A stretch of 5,401 nucleotides of DNA from Sneathiella sp. Its GTDB lineage: Bacteria > Pseudomonadota > Alphaproteobacteria > Sneathiellales > Sneathiellaceae. Where the stretch lies: assembly GCA_016765515.1 (NCBI GenBank), contig JAESPT010000069.1, positions 1-5,401 on the forward strand, given 5' to 3'. Positions 1 through 5,036 of the stretch are shown one piece after another; within the stretch, counting starts at the first letter, position 1, and each line of letters begins with the position of its first letter. A program made the position numbers and the translations under genes. The notes below the pieces were generated by a model. The model saw nothing but the letters and a program-made list of their open reading frames with translations, was not told where the DNA came from and made no database searches.

Positions 1-462
1 CATGGCCTCCATATCCCACACGGTCGCCCAATGGGTTACCTCGCTGCCGGTACCTGCTGTGGTTGGAACGGCGATAATGGGATGAGACGAAAGTTGATCC
101 TCTCCTTCCCCCGTTTCCAAAAATCGCCGAATTGGCTCAAACCCATCGTTGGTGGATGCAAGCACTTTGGCCGCATCCATGACCGATCCGCCGCCAAGGG
201 CAACGATGACACAGTCCTCTTTCGCTATTTTTGAAAATTGACGACAGGATTCTGCCAGCGTCGTGAAATCGGGATTTGGTGTAATATTGTTAATCAGGAT
301 AGTCGGCGGCCCTGCTATTGCAGACAGGCTTGCAGTCAACGTGTCGAAATAGGGCTCGTTATAAGTCACCAGACAATAGGGGCGTCCGTTAATGATCTCA
401 GGAACAGAGTCAAATGTCCCCTTCCCAAAATTGATTTTGACCGGATTTTCAAATGCCCACAC
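1..462 (-). CDS. Iron-containing alcohol dehydrogenase, phosphonate-associated type (3' part missing)
   Basis: This is the N-terminal 154 codons of a group III (Fe-dependent) alcohol dehydrogenase, running off the left edge. Visible motifs are the nucleotide-binding loop LGGGSVMDAAK (residues 89-99) and PTTAGTGSEVT (133-143) followed by HWATVWD. The WATVWD ending is what I recall from the phosphonate-cluster branch, which includes phosphonoacetaldehyde reductases. The metal ligands (one Asp and three His) lie further downstream and cannot be checked. The frame is open to an ATG at 546, but I prefer GTG 462: it starts the protein as M-WAFENPVKINFG, where the family normally begins, and GGAG at 472-469 sits 6 nt upstream. 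The AAGGAG before ATG 546 leaves only 1 nt, too close to work. The gene is divergent from the LysR regulator, which probably controls it. Family membership is firm; the phosphonate substrate is inferred from sequence resemblance and the neighbour. Confidence 0.85.
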   Translation of the reverse strand, partial: MWAFENPVKINFGKGTFDSVPEIINGRPYCLVTYNEPYFDTLTASLSAIAGPPTILINNITPNPDFTTLAESCRQFSKIAKEDCVIVALGGGSVMDAAKVLASTNDGFEPIRRFLETGEGEDQLSSHPIIAVPTTAGTGSEVTHWATVWDMEAM

Positions 463-536
463 AGGTCTCTCCAAATATTGACTGACTGAACCGTTTTCTG
501 CCTGCAACAGAAAAATACTCATTAGATCTTGACCAT

Positions 537-565
537 ATTCTTGCATTCTCCTTACTATGTGACAA
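537..565 (-). promoter_or_regulatory. Candidate promoter of the iron-containing alcohol dehydrogenase gene
   Basis: Reading leftward, TTGTCA (565-560, five of six matches to the sigma-70 -35 consensus) is followed after 17 nt by AAGAAT (542-537, four of six matches to -10). Transcription would start near 530. That lies downstream of ATG 546, so if the promoter is real it favours a start at GTG 462 (or ATG 522). The -35 lies inside the LysR-type dyad at 556-572, the usual geometry for a LysR-controlled divergent target. This is a pattern match only. Confidence 0.35.
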
Positions 566-572
566 ATGCATA
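556..572. promoter_or_regulatory. Candidate LysR-type regulator binding site (T-N11-A dyad)
   Basis: TATG-N9-CATA is a perfect 4+4 dyad containing the LysR-family T-N11-A core (T558 to A570). It lies between the divergent dehydrogenase and regulator genes, 29 bp upstream of the lysR ATG. It overlaps the candidate -35 of the dehydrogenase promoter. The position suits both autoregulation and control of the neighbour. A short dyad like this can arise by chance in AT-rich DNA, so confidence is moderate. Confidence 0.4.
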
Positions 573-600
573 ATATCCATTCTTTCGATTGTTTTTATCA

Positions 601-1488
601 ATGATACATTCTCAACTCCGATCATTTCATGCTGTCGCCAGTGAAGGCGGATTTACCGCAGCCGCCAAAGCCATCAATGTTGGTCAGCCGACAATCTCTA
701 CGCAAATCAAAGCGTTGGAGGATACCTATGGGGTCACTCTGTTTCATCGGCGGGGGCGCTCGGTTCAACTCTCCGATTGCGGAAAGGCGCTGTATAAACT
801 CAGCCAGAAAATATTAACGCTGGAGGAGGAAGCCCGGGATCTGTTAAATAATTATGGGGGAGTTTTGACCGGCGACTTACGGGTTGGCGCTGTCGGACCG
901 TATCATGCGGCGGGGATGCTGGCGCTGTTCAACGAGAAACATCCAGGCATAAAACTGTCCGTCACCCTTGGAAATTCCATGGAGATGGTCGATCACCTAC
1001 TGGACTATTCTGTGGATGTGGCTGTTCTTGCTCATACGGAAGACAATCCAGCCGTCTATGCCCGGCCCTTTAGTCGTCATCCCGTGGTTGTCTTTGTGAA
1101 TACTTCCCATCCCTTTGCCGATCGCACAACTATTCGATTGGAAGAGTTACAGGGGCAGCGGTTTGTCCAGCGCGAAGTCGGGTCGACCACACGGCTCGCC
1201 TTTGAAGAAGCCTTGAAACGCTCAGGCGTTACGGTCAATCCGGTCATGGAAATGGGAAGCCGGGAAGCGGTTTGGCTGGCCGTTGAACGGGGCATTGGCA
1301 TTGGCGTCGTCTCTGATATCGAGTTTAACCCCCACCCCAACCTCAGAGTGCTTGAGATTTCAGACGCGCAAATTTACACAACAGCCCACGTAACCTGCCT
1401 GAAAGATCGCAAGGATTCAAAAATCATACAAAGCTTCTTCGACATCGCCGACACCATTAAACAGTTAAAGAACCCGTCGCAAGCGTAA
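601..1488 (+). CDS. LysR-family transcriptional regulator, aminoethylphosphonate-associated type
   Basis: A 295-residue LysR-type regulator of normal family length. The N-terminal winged helix-turn-helix spans about residues 4-62 (SQLRSFHAVASEGGFTAAA, then QPTISTQIKALE and LFHRRGRSVQLSDCG). A linker helix follows, then an effector-binding domain at about 92-290. The stretches REVGSTTR (191-198), MGSREAV (218-224) and GIGIGVVSDIEF (231-242) are what I recognise from the LysR subgroup found beside 2-aminoethylphosphonate catabolism genes (the TIGR03339 type). I chose ATG 601 because the protein then starts just before the conserved SQLRSFHAVA; an in-frame TTG at 589 would add four residues and has no better ribosome site. 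No clear Shine-Dalgarno sequence precedes either. The gene is divergent from an iron-containing dehydrogenase with a T-N11-A dyad between them, so it probably regulates that gene and itself. LysR identity is near certain; the phosphonate specificity is inferred. Confidence 0.93.
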   Translation: MIHSQLRSFHAVASEGGFTAAAKAINVGQPTISTQIKALEDTYGVTLFHRRGRSVQLSDCGKALYKLSQKILTLEEEARDLLNNYGGVLTGDLRVGAVGPYHAAGMLALFNEKHPGIKLSVTLGNSMEMVDHLLDYSVDVAVLAHTEDNPAVYARPFSRHPVVVFVNTSHPFADRTTIRLEELQGQRFVQREVGSTTRLAFEEALKRSGVTVNPVMEMGSREAVWLAVERGIGIGVVSDIEFNPHPNLRVLEISDAQIYTTAHVTCLKDRKDSKIIQSFFDIADTIKQLKNPSQA

Positions 1489-1503
1489 GGTGAGCGTTGA
1501 TTT

Positions 1504-1635
1504 ATGCAGTATGTGCATTTTAGTGGCGATGACACTTTCAAGCAGGTGAATGACTGGGATGGCAGAGCTCGAACAAAATATTTAATTTACCTAATGAATT
1601 TCAACTACTTACAAGAATTTCTACAATCCCTATGA
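1504..1635 (+). CDS. Possible small ORF of 43 codons behind lysR, unknown function
   Basis: The ORF runs from an ATG 15 nt after the lysR stop to TGA at 1633-1635. The lysR stop is embedded in TAAGGTGAG (1486-1494), which resembles the extended Shine-Dalgarno sequence and ends about 10 nt before the ATG. The peptide starts MQYVHFSGDD and ends YLQEFLQSL, with both charged and aromatic residues, no signal peptide and no recognisable domain. A second frame of 15 codons (ATG 1632) overlaps its stop as ATGA. An open run of this length can occur by chance in AT-rich DNA, and I recognise no family. It could be a small gene co-transcribed with lysR, a gene remnant, or nothing. Confidence 0.2.
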   Translation: MQYVHFSGDDTFKQVNDWDGRARTKYLIYLMNFNYLQEFLQSL

Positions 1636-1677
1636 AACTAATTTTGAGCCATAAAAAGGAACCACGGCAAAGAGTTT

Positions 1678-1732
1678 GAGGTCGAGAAGCATAAGAGCCG
1701 ACATCGATTACCCGACCTCGCTTTCTTCTTTC
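1678..1732 (+). terminator. Inverted repeat plus pyrimidine tract: weak terminator or attenuator candidate
   Basis: GAGGTCG (1678-1684) pairs perfectly with CGACCTC (1713-1719), with a further U-G wobble outside. The tract CTTTCTTCTTTC (1721-1732) follows directly. The loop is 28 nt, long for an intrinsic terminator, and the tract is interrupted by C, so termination would be inefficient. It could end the lysR transcript, attenuate transcription into the leader ORF and MDR gene, or be a protein-binding dyad. It ends 5 nt before the GGAGG ribosome site of the leader ORF. Confidence 0.3.
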
Positions 1733-1747
1733 AAGTGGAGGTTTTCT

Positions 1748-1810
1748 ATGTCTACCTTTTTATTCTACGCCGCCGCGAATTTTGCCATCCTTAGGGCGGT
1801 TTGTTTTTAA
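1748..1810 (+). CDS. Putative 20-residue leader peptide upstream of the MDR oxidoreductase
   Basis: A 20-codon ORF begins with ATG 1748 and ends at TAA 1808-1810. GGAGG at 1737-1741, with 6 nt to the ATG, is the best Shine-Dalgarno match in the window. The peptide is hydrophobic and aromatic (MSTFLFYAAANFAIL, then RAVCF). Its stop lies 14 nt before ATG 1825 of the MDR gene, which lacks a convincing ribosome site. A four-codon ORF (ATG 1814) in the same frame even overlaps that start as TAATG. This suggests ribosomes may be delivered to the MDR gene by coupling or reinitiation. There is no run of one amino acid codon, so a classical amino-acid attenuator is not indicated. It could also be a relic of a lost N-terminus. 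Too short for homology-based proof. Confidence 0.35.
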   Translation: MSTFLFYAAANFAILRAVCF

Positions 1811-1824
1811 GCCATGGTGCATTA

Positions 1825-2940
1825 ATGAACGTAAAAGTAGAGGAACGGGTAGCCAATTACCAAGCCGCCAGCACAATGAAAGCAATAGGGCTGACCCGCC
1901 TCCCCGAGATCGGTAGGGTCGCCGAAAACTTACAGATGATAACTGTTCCTGTTGCGCGCCCAAAGCCCGACGAAGTCGCCATTCAAGTCTGTGCGTCTTC
2001 TCTTCATATTGATGAAATTTATGCGGCACAAGGAACCGCTCTTGGGCGGTTCTACGGTCCAAAAAATGTCTCGCTTGAAAAACCACATCTGATGGGGTCT
2101 TCGGTCTCCGGCATCATTGTTGGTCTGGGGGGAAAAACAGAAAAATTCTCACTTGGCGATTCTGTCATTGTCATCCCTGATCAAAAAATGGAGATTGGTT
2201 CCTGGGCGAGCTATCGGTGTGTTCGTGAAAATATGGTGATGACGAAACCGAAGGGATACTCCCATGTGGAAGCCGCCGCAATTACAATGGCTGCCTGTGT
2301 CGCCTGGGGAGCAATAGGTTTCAGCAAAACGCAGCCTGGCGATCGATGCCTGGTCGTCGGTGCGTCTGGATCGATTGGCATTATGCTTGTCCAGTATCTC
2401 AAGACCATGGGATGCACCGTAACCGCAGTCTGCAGTGGCAAGAATGAAGCCTTTGTGAAAAACAAGGGCGCAGACACGGCCATCGACTACAGCCAGCAAA
2501 ATTTCGCGGACCATGCCCTATCAACGGGTATTCTCTATGATCGCATCTTTGATTGTGTGGGTGGGCGCCATATCGAGCGGGATAGTTTTCGCGTGTTAAA
2601 AAGGACGGGTGTCTATGAGACCGTGGTCGGCCCTGTGCAATATATCGGAGAGCACAAACTCTCCTGGTTCGAATTTTCAAAAGTTATGAGGTACATTTTG
2701 AGGCGTCTGTTCGTTACTTTATTTCACGGGCCTCGCTATATGTTTGGTGAGAAATTTCCACGCCTCGTCATTAAAGATGCGCTCAACCGGGCAGAAAAAT
2801 ATCATTTGCGCATGCCCCTTGAGAAAACAGTCCCCTTTGAAATAGAGGCTGTTGCTGAAGCGGTGAAGCTCCTTATGACACACAGAGCCAAAGGCCGCAT
2901 TGTCATCAATTTCGACATACCATTTACGGTTGATGAATAG
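1825..2940 (+). CDS. MDR-superfamily NADPH oxidoreductase (quinone oxidoreductase-like, zinc-independent)
   Basis: A 371-residue medium-chain dehydrogenase/reductase. The N-terminal GroES-like domain spans about residues 18-155, with a QOR-type ASSLHIDEIYAAQG (57-70) where zinc enzymes carry the catalytic Cys. The Rossmann domain has VVGASGSIGIMLVQYLK (177-193). AVCSGKN (201-207) after the second strand, followed by KGADTAIDY (214-222), is typical of NADPH-binding members. The four-Cys structural zinc lobe is absent. A stretch rich in aromatic and basic residues (about 280-315, WFEF...FGEKFPR) precedes the closing KGRIVINFD. The enzyme probably reduces an enone, quinone or similar carbonyl compound in the cytosol; the substrate is unknown. 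The start is uncertain: ATG 1825 has no good ribosome site but lies just behind a leader ORF; ATG 1876 (MKAIGL, a usual family start) and TTG 1801 are alternatives. It stands alone between divergent and convergent units and has no evident functional link to its neighbours. Confidence 0.88.
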   Translation: MNVKVEERVANYQAASTMKAIGLTRLPEIGRVAENLQMITVPVARPKPDEVAIQVCASSLHIDEIYAAQGTALGRFYGPKNVSLEKPHLMGSSVSGIIVGLGGKTEKFSLGDSVIVIPDQKMEIGSWASYRCVRENMVMTKPKGYSHVEAAAITMAACVAWGAIGFSKTQPGDRCLVVGASGSIGIMLVQYLKTMGCTVTAVCSGKNEAFVKNKGADTAIDYSQQNFADHALSTGILYDRIFDCVGGRHIERDSFRVLKRTGVYETVVGPVQYIGEHKLSWFEFSKVMRYILRRLFVTLFHGPRYMFGEKFPRLVIKDALNRAEKYHLRMPLEKTVPFEIEAVAEAVKLLMTHRAKGRIVINFDIPFTVDE

Positions 2941-3114
2941 GGGCTATGGCGGTGGCTCTTCATTCTGTCTAGGTTATTTTCAAAAGTTGGAACGCAACGT
3001 TAAGGGCCGCAAATATTGTATGGAAACTTTTTTGCTTAGAGTGTGAGATCAACACCAGGTCAGTGCGCTCGATGACAACACTCAGATTCTTTTGTCGAAG
3101 CTCCAAAACCACAT

Positions 3115-3135
3115 TGATCTAAAAGAAATAGATCA
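3115..3135. repeat. Perfect 7-bp inverted repeat with a 7-nt loop
   Basis: TGATCTA (3115-3121) and TAGATCA (3129-3135) are perfect complements around AAAGAAA. No T-tract follows on either strand, so this is not a standard terminator. It may be an operator or an RNA hairpin. If the overlapping small ORF is translated, the repeat falls on the codons for IDLKEID and could be a coding coincidence. Confidence 0.4.
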
Positions 3136-3186
3136 CCTCAACCACAGAGCACAGCGACACGAGGCAATTCATAGTTTGCCTAAAAC

Positions 3187-3204
3187 ATTGATTTTATTGA
3201 TTTT
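3187..3204. repeat. Tandem duplication of a 9-bp unit
   Basis: ATTGATTTT occurs twice back to back (3187-3195 and 3196-3204). The unit is three codons long and keeps the frame of the surrounding small ORF, giving LILLIF in its hydrophobic tail. This looks like replication slippage in AT-rich DNA. Confidence 0.6.
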
Positions 3205-3224
3205 CAGAAAATGGCTGGGGTGGC

Positions 3225-3248
3225 AGGAATCCCTTTCAGGGGATTTCT
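3225..3248 (+). terminator. Hairpin at the convergent gene junction, possible terminator
   Basis: AGGAATCCC (3225-3233) pairs with GGGATTTCT (3240-3248) around the loop TTTCAG: nine pairs including one G-U. On the rightward transcript the stem runs into T-rich TTTCTTC, so it could end transcripts from the MDR side. On the leftward transcript the G-U becomes an A-C mismatch and no U-tract follows, although the hairpin lies only 7 bp past the MBL-like stop. A real stem, but the terminator role is uncertain. Confidence 0.35.
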
Positions 3249-3255
3249 TCAATGG

Positions 3256-3987
3256 CTAGGAATTCCGGACGGGCGGTTTCACGAACGTCGCTTTAAATTC
3301 TTCCTTCGCAGTGTTTAGTATTGGTGTTCCGTGCGAGGGTAGAAGATGAGCGAAATCCAGTTCAGCCACTTTGGCAAACTCTTGTGGTTCTGGTTGGCAC
3401 ACACGCAGCCATTCCGGTCCAATATTTGCGGCCTGTATGAATCCCGCCTGTTGCATCCTTGCTGCGGCGATCTCGCTAAAAAACTCGTCTGCCTCAGTCC
3501 AGTTTTGCAAGCTGTCGGCAGAGATTAACATGCTACCCTCTTTATGAAGCAGGAGCATCCCTTCGGGCATTTTGGAGCTGTCATAGGTGAACAAGGAAGC
3601 CTGGTTTACCGGCATGTCACTTCCGGGCCGCAGGATATGGGTTGTTTCAAGTCCGTCGCGGTGCTCCATCCCGTCCAGGGCCCATAATTTAGAGGCGTAC
3701 CGGCGGAAATAGAACGGATCATCCATGCCGTTGTGAGCACCTAAGTGGTAGGCGCCAAGCTTGACGATGTTTTCGACCCGCCCTAGGGCGTCTAGTACCT
3801 TCAGACCTTCGGCATTCAGGCGAACGGTACTAATCAGTGTCAGCGCTTTGCCTTCCCGAAGGATGATCATGTTGCGGCTGATCTGCACCTGCGGCACCAT
3901 TATGACGCTGCCTGTAACGATGAACACGTCTTCAAAAACCTCTCGAATTTCTCCGTGAGATGTTGCTGCAGGAAAATCAAATTGCAT
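3256..3987 (-). CDS. Divergent metallo-beta-lactamase-fold protein
   Basis: A 243-residue protein with an MBL-like strand pattern but without a canonical HxHxDH. In that place it has GAYHLGAHNGMDDPFYFRRY (79-97 region, with H81, H85, D89 and D90). MLISADSLQNW (153-163, D158) matches the bridging-Asp strand and HLLPSHGTP (214-222, H219) the last-His loop. The early stretch SRNMIILREGKALTLIS (38-53) fits the first MBL sheet. The protein may bind metal differently or may be non-catalytic; its substrate is unknown. I chose ATG 3987 because AAGGAG (3999-3994) sits 6 nt upstream. The longer frame from ATG 4002 uses that same ribosome site as codons and adds MKELK. The gene follows the SDR gene by 83 bp with no terminator seen, so it is probably the last gene of that unit. 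No signal peptide; likely cytosolic. Confidence 0.8.
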   Translation of the reverse strand: MQFDFPAATSHGEIREVFEDVFIVTGSVIMVPQVQISRNMIILREGKALTLISTVRLNAEGLKVLDALGRVENIVKLGAYHLGAHNGMDDPFYFRRYASKLWALDGMEHRDGLETTHILRPGSDMPVNQASLFTYDSSKMPEGMLLLHKEGSMLISADSLQNWTEADEFFSEIAAARMQQAGFIQAANIGPEWLRVCQPEPQEFAKVAELDFAHLLPSHGTPILNTAKEEFKATFVKPPVRNS

Positions 3988-4070
3988 TTTTAGCTCCTTC
4001 ATTTCTTCTCTTTTTCACTGCGTTGGTTCTGGTCTGGCAATGTGTTGGCAGTGGCTTTGGCTCGCATCAG

Positions 4071-4928
4071 TCAGGGATAATGAACGCCAGTGGCCTCTTC
4101 CGCCCAATGCCAGAGTTTGGAATTTGTCCTCACATCTGATGCCGCGGCATCAACCCTTGCCAAAGCGGGCTTACCGCGGGCCTCTCCCGGACCATCGGGT
4201 CCAAAATATTGACCACCTTGCGCTGTGGCCAATGTTGCGGCCATGACCGTTGGAGCAGCACCATCAGCGGCTGACATAAATTTAATCCCATCCGGAATTT
4301 GACCCTGGTAACGGAACAGGTCTGTCCGGCTGATACCTGGATGCGCGGCCAAGGACATAAGTTGTCGATCCTTTGCACGAAGACGACGGTCGAACTCCAT
4401 CGCAAAAATCAGCTTGGCGAGTTTACTTTGCCCGTATTCACGCCCCGGATCATAGGGTTTTTCGAGGGCGAAATTATCAAAATCGATTACAGCACCGCGA
4501 TGCATCCTGCTGCTTAGTGAAACAACACGGGAGCCGGGCGTTTTTTCCAACAACGGAAACAAACGTCCGGTCAGAGCGAAATGCGCAACGAAATTCACTC
4601 CAAATTGTGTCTCATACCCATCATGGGTACGCGCAGGCGGTGCTGCCATGACACCCGCGTTGTTGATTAGAAGATCAAGGTGATCCAGATGGCGGTTCGC
4701 CCAATCGGCAAAGGTCTTCACGTCCTCTAGGCTCGACAGGTTCAACTGCGAAAATTCAAGCTCACCCTTCGCATCCGGTGCTGAGGCGCGAATGCGTTCA
4801 ACAGCTTCTTGCCCCTTATTCGCATTGCGGCTGGCGACGATAACATGCATCCCTTGCAGATAAAGTGCGCGCGCGGTTTCATATCCGAGCCCGGTATTGG
4901 CACCGGTGACGATCGCAGTTTTTTTCAT
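4071..4928 (-). CDS. Short-chain dehydrogenase/reductase, retinol dehydrogenase-like
   Basis: A 285-residue classical-type SDR. It has the cofactor loop VTGANTGLG (7-15), VASRN (31-35) with Arg34 favouring NADP(H), LNLSS (62-66), NNAGVM (89-94), Asn112 in FGVNFVAHF, the catalytic Ser in VVSLSSRMHR (135-144), and YGQSK (Tyr165, Lys169). AAHPGISRTDL (194-204) follows the active site. The long form and the HRGAVIDFDN segment resemble the retinol dehydrogenase/WWOX-like branch, which oxidises or reduces alcohols and carbonyls; the actual substrate is unknown. ATG 4928 is chosen because AGGA (4940-4937) lies 8 nt upstream and the protein then starts MKKTAIVTGA. The frame extends to ATG 4994, but those 22 extra residues precede the fold. 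It sits between a dehalogenase-like hydrolase (108 bp upstream) and the MBL-like gene (83 bp downstream), probably in one unit, and could oxidise the alcohol the hydrolase makes. Confidence 0.92.
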   Translation of the reverse strand: MKKTAIVTGANTGLGYETARALYLQGMHVIVASRNANKGQEAVERIRASAPDAKGELEFSQLNLSSLEDVKTFADWANRHLDHLDLLINNAGVMAAPPARTHDGYETQFGVNFVAHFALTGRLFPLLEKTPGSRVVSLSSRMHRGAVIDFDNFALEKPYDPGREYGQSKLAKLIFAMEFDRRLRAKDRQLMSLAAHPGISRTDLFRYQGQIPDGIKFMSAADGAAPTVMAATLATAQGGQYFGPDGPGEARGKPALARVDAAASDVRTNSKLWHWAEEATGVHYP

Positions 4929-5036
4929 CTGATCTTTCCTAATCACTCGCTTTGTTGGCTCATAGCCCTGCCGGCTGCTCGACCGTGTCGGCAACTAACT
5001 ACAAGGCGGGTACACACCAGTCTTACCGTTGCGGTC

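Larger units (their letters stand above)
1489..1824 (+). other. 336-bp intergenic/leader region before the MDR oxidoreductase
   Basis: No gene of ordinary size is found here on either strand. The left part is AT-rich (about 1570-1660), with a weak -10-like TACAAT at 1622-1627 and only a poor -35 match (TTTCAA, 1599-1604). Then come an inverted repeat with a pyrimidine tract and a 20-codon ORF with a strong ribosome site; these are listed separately. The short dyad ATGCA-N5-TGCAT at 1504-1518 is too weak to call a terminator. If the 1678-1732 hairpin is a terminator there is no room for a promoter between it and the leader ORF, so it would have to act as an attenuator or as the end of the lysR transcript. 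Confidence 0.5.
2941..3255. other. 315-bp convergent intergenic region
   Basis: The gap lies between the ends of the rightward MDR gene and the leftward MBL-like gene. There is no strong terminator directly behind the MDR stop; a T6 run at 3028-3033 lacks a stem. The right two thirds hold a rightward open frame (3047-3256), a perfect inverted repeat, a 9-bp tandem duplication and a hairpin close to the MBL stop, each listed separately. No tRNA or mobile element ends were seen. Confidence 0.5.
3020..3259 (+). pseudogene. Possible small ORF or decayed gene with an in-frame TGA
   Basis: From ATG 3020 the frame reads eight codons (METFLLRV), meets TGA at 3044-3046, then stays open for 70 more codons to TAG 3257-3259. 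The downstream part looks protein-like: NHIDLKEIDHLNHRAQRHEA, then a hydrophobic, basic tail (TLILLIFRKWLGW). This pattern recalls small helical proteins of alphaproteobacteria, but I cannot name a family. It may be a gene broken by one nonsense change, or a shorter gene starting at TTG 3092 (55 residues, no Shine-Dalgarno sequence visible). The only ribosome-site candidate for ATG 3020 is AAGGG at 3002-3006, 13 nt away. The stop shares CTAG (3256-3259) with the stop of the leftward MBL-like gene. A chance open frame remains possible. Confidence 0.28.

Noticed and set aside
31..489. Rightward open frames of 67 and 83 codons
   Set aside because: They lie antisense to the iron-containing dehydrogenase, whose family motifs are unmistakable, and have no recognisable domain or ribosome site.
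589..600. TTG 589 as the start of the LysR regulator
   Set aside because: It adds only four residues, has no ribosome site, and ATG 601 places the conserved helix-turn-helix at the usual distance.
1760..2086. Leftward open frame of 108 codons over the leader and the MDR start
   Set aside because: It overlaps the MDR N-terminal domain antisense and its translation is Arg-rich with no family resemblance; a shadow frame.
2149..2680. Three leftward open frames of 90-121 codons inside the MDR gene
   Set aside because: All are antisense to a clear Rossmann-fold coding region, with Cys/His/Arg-rich translations typical of shadow frames.
3044..3046. In-frame TGA read as selenocysteine
   Set aside because: The residue context is not a known redox motif and no bacterial SECIS-like hairpin is evident directly downstream; nonsense mutation or chance is simpler.
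3988..4002. ATG 4002 as the start of the MBL-like protein
   Set aside because: The five extra codons contain the AAGGAG that serves ATG 3987 at ideal spacing.
4929..4994. ATG 4994 as the start of the SDR
   Set aside because: The 22 extra residues precede the MKKTAIVTGA fold start, and AGGA lies correctly before ATG 4928.
5025..5035. ACCG-TTG-CGGT hairpin after the hydrolase stop as a terminator
   Set aside because: The stem is only 4 bp and no U-tract follows on the leftward transcript.
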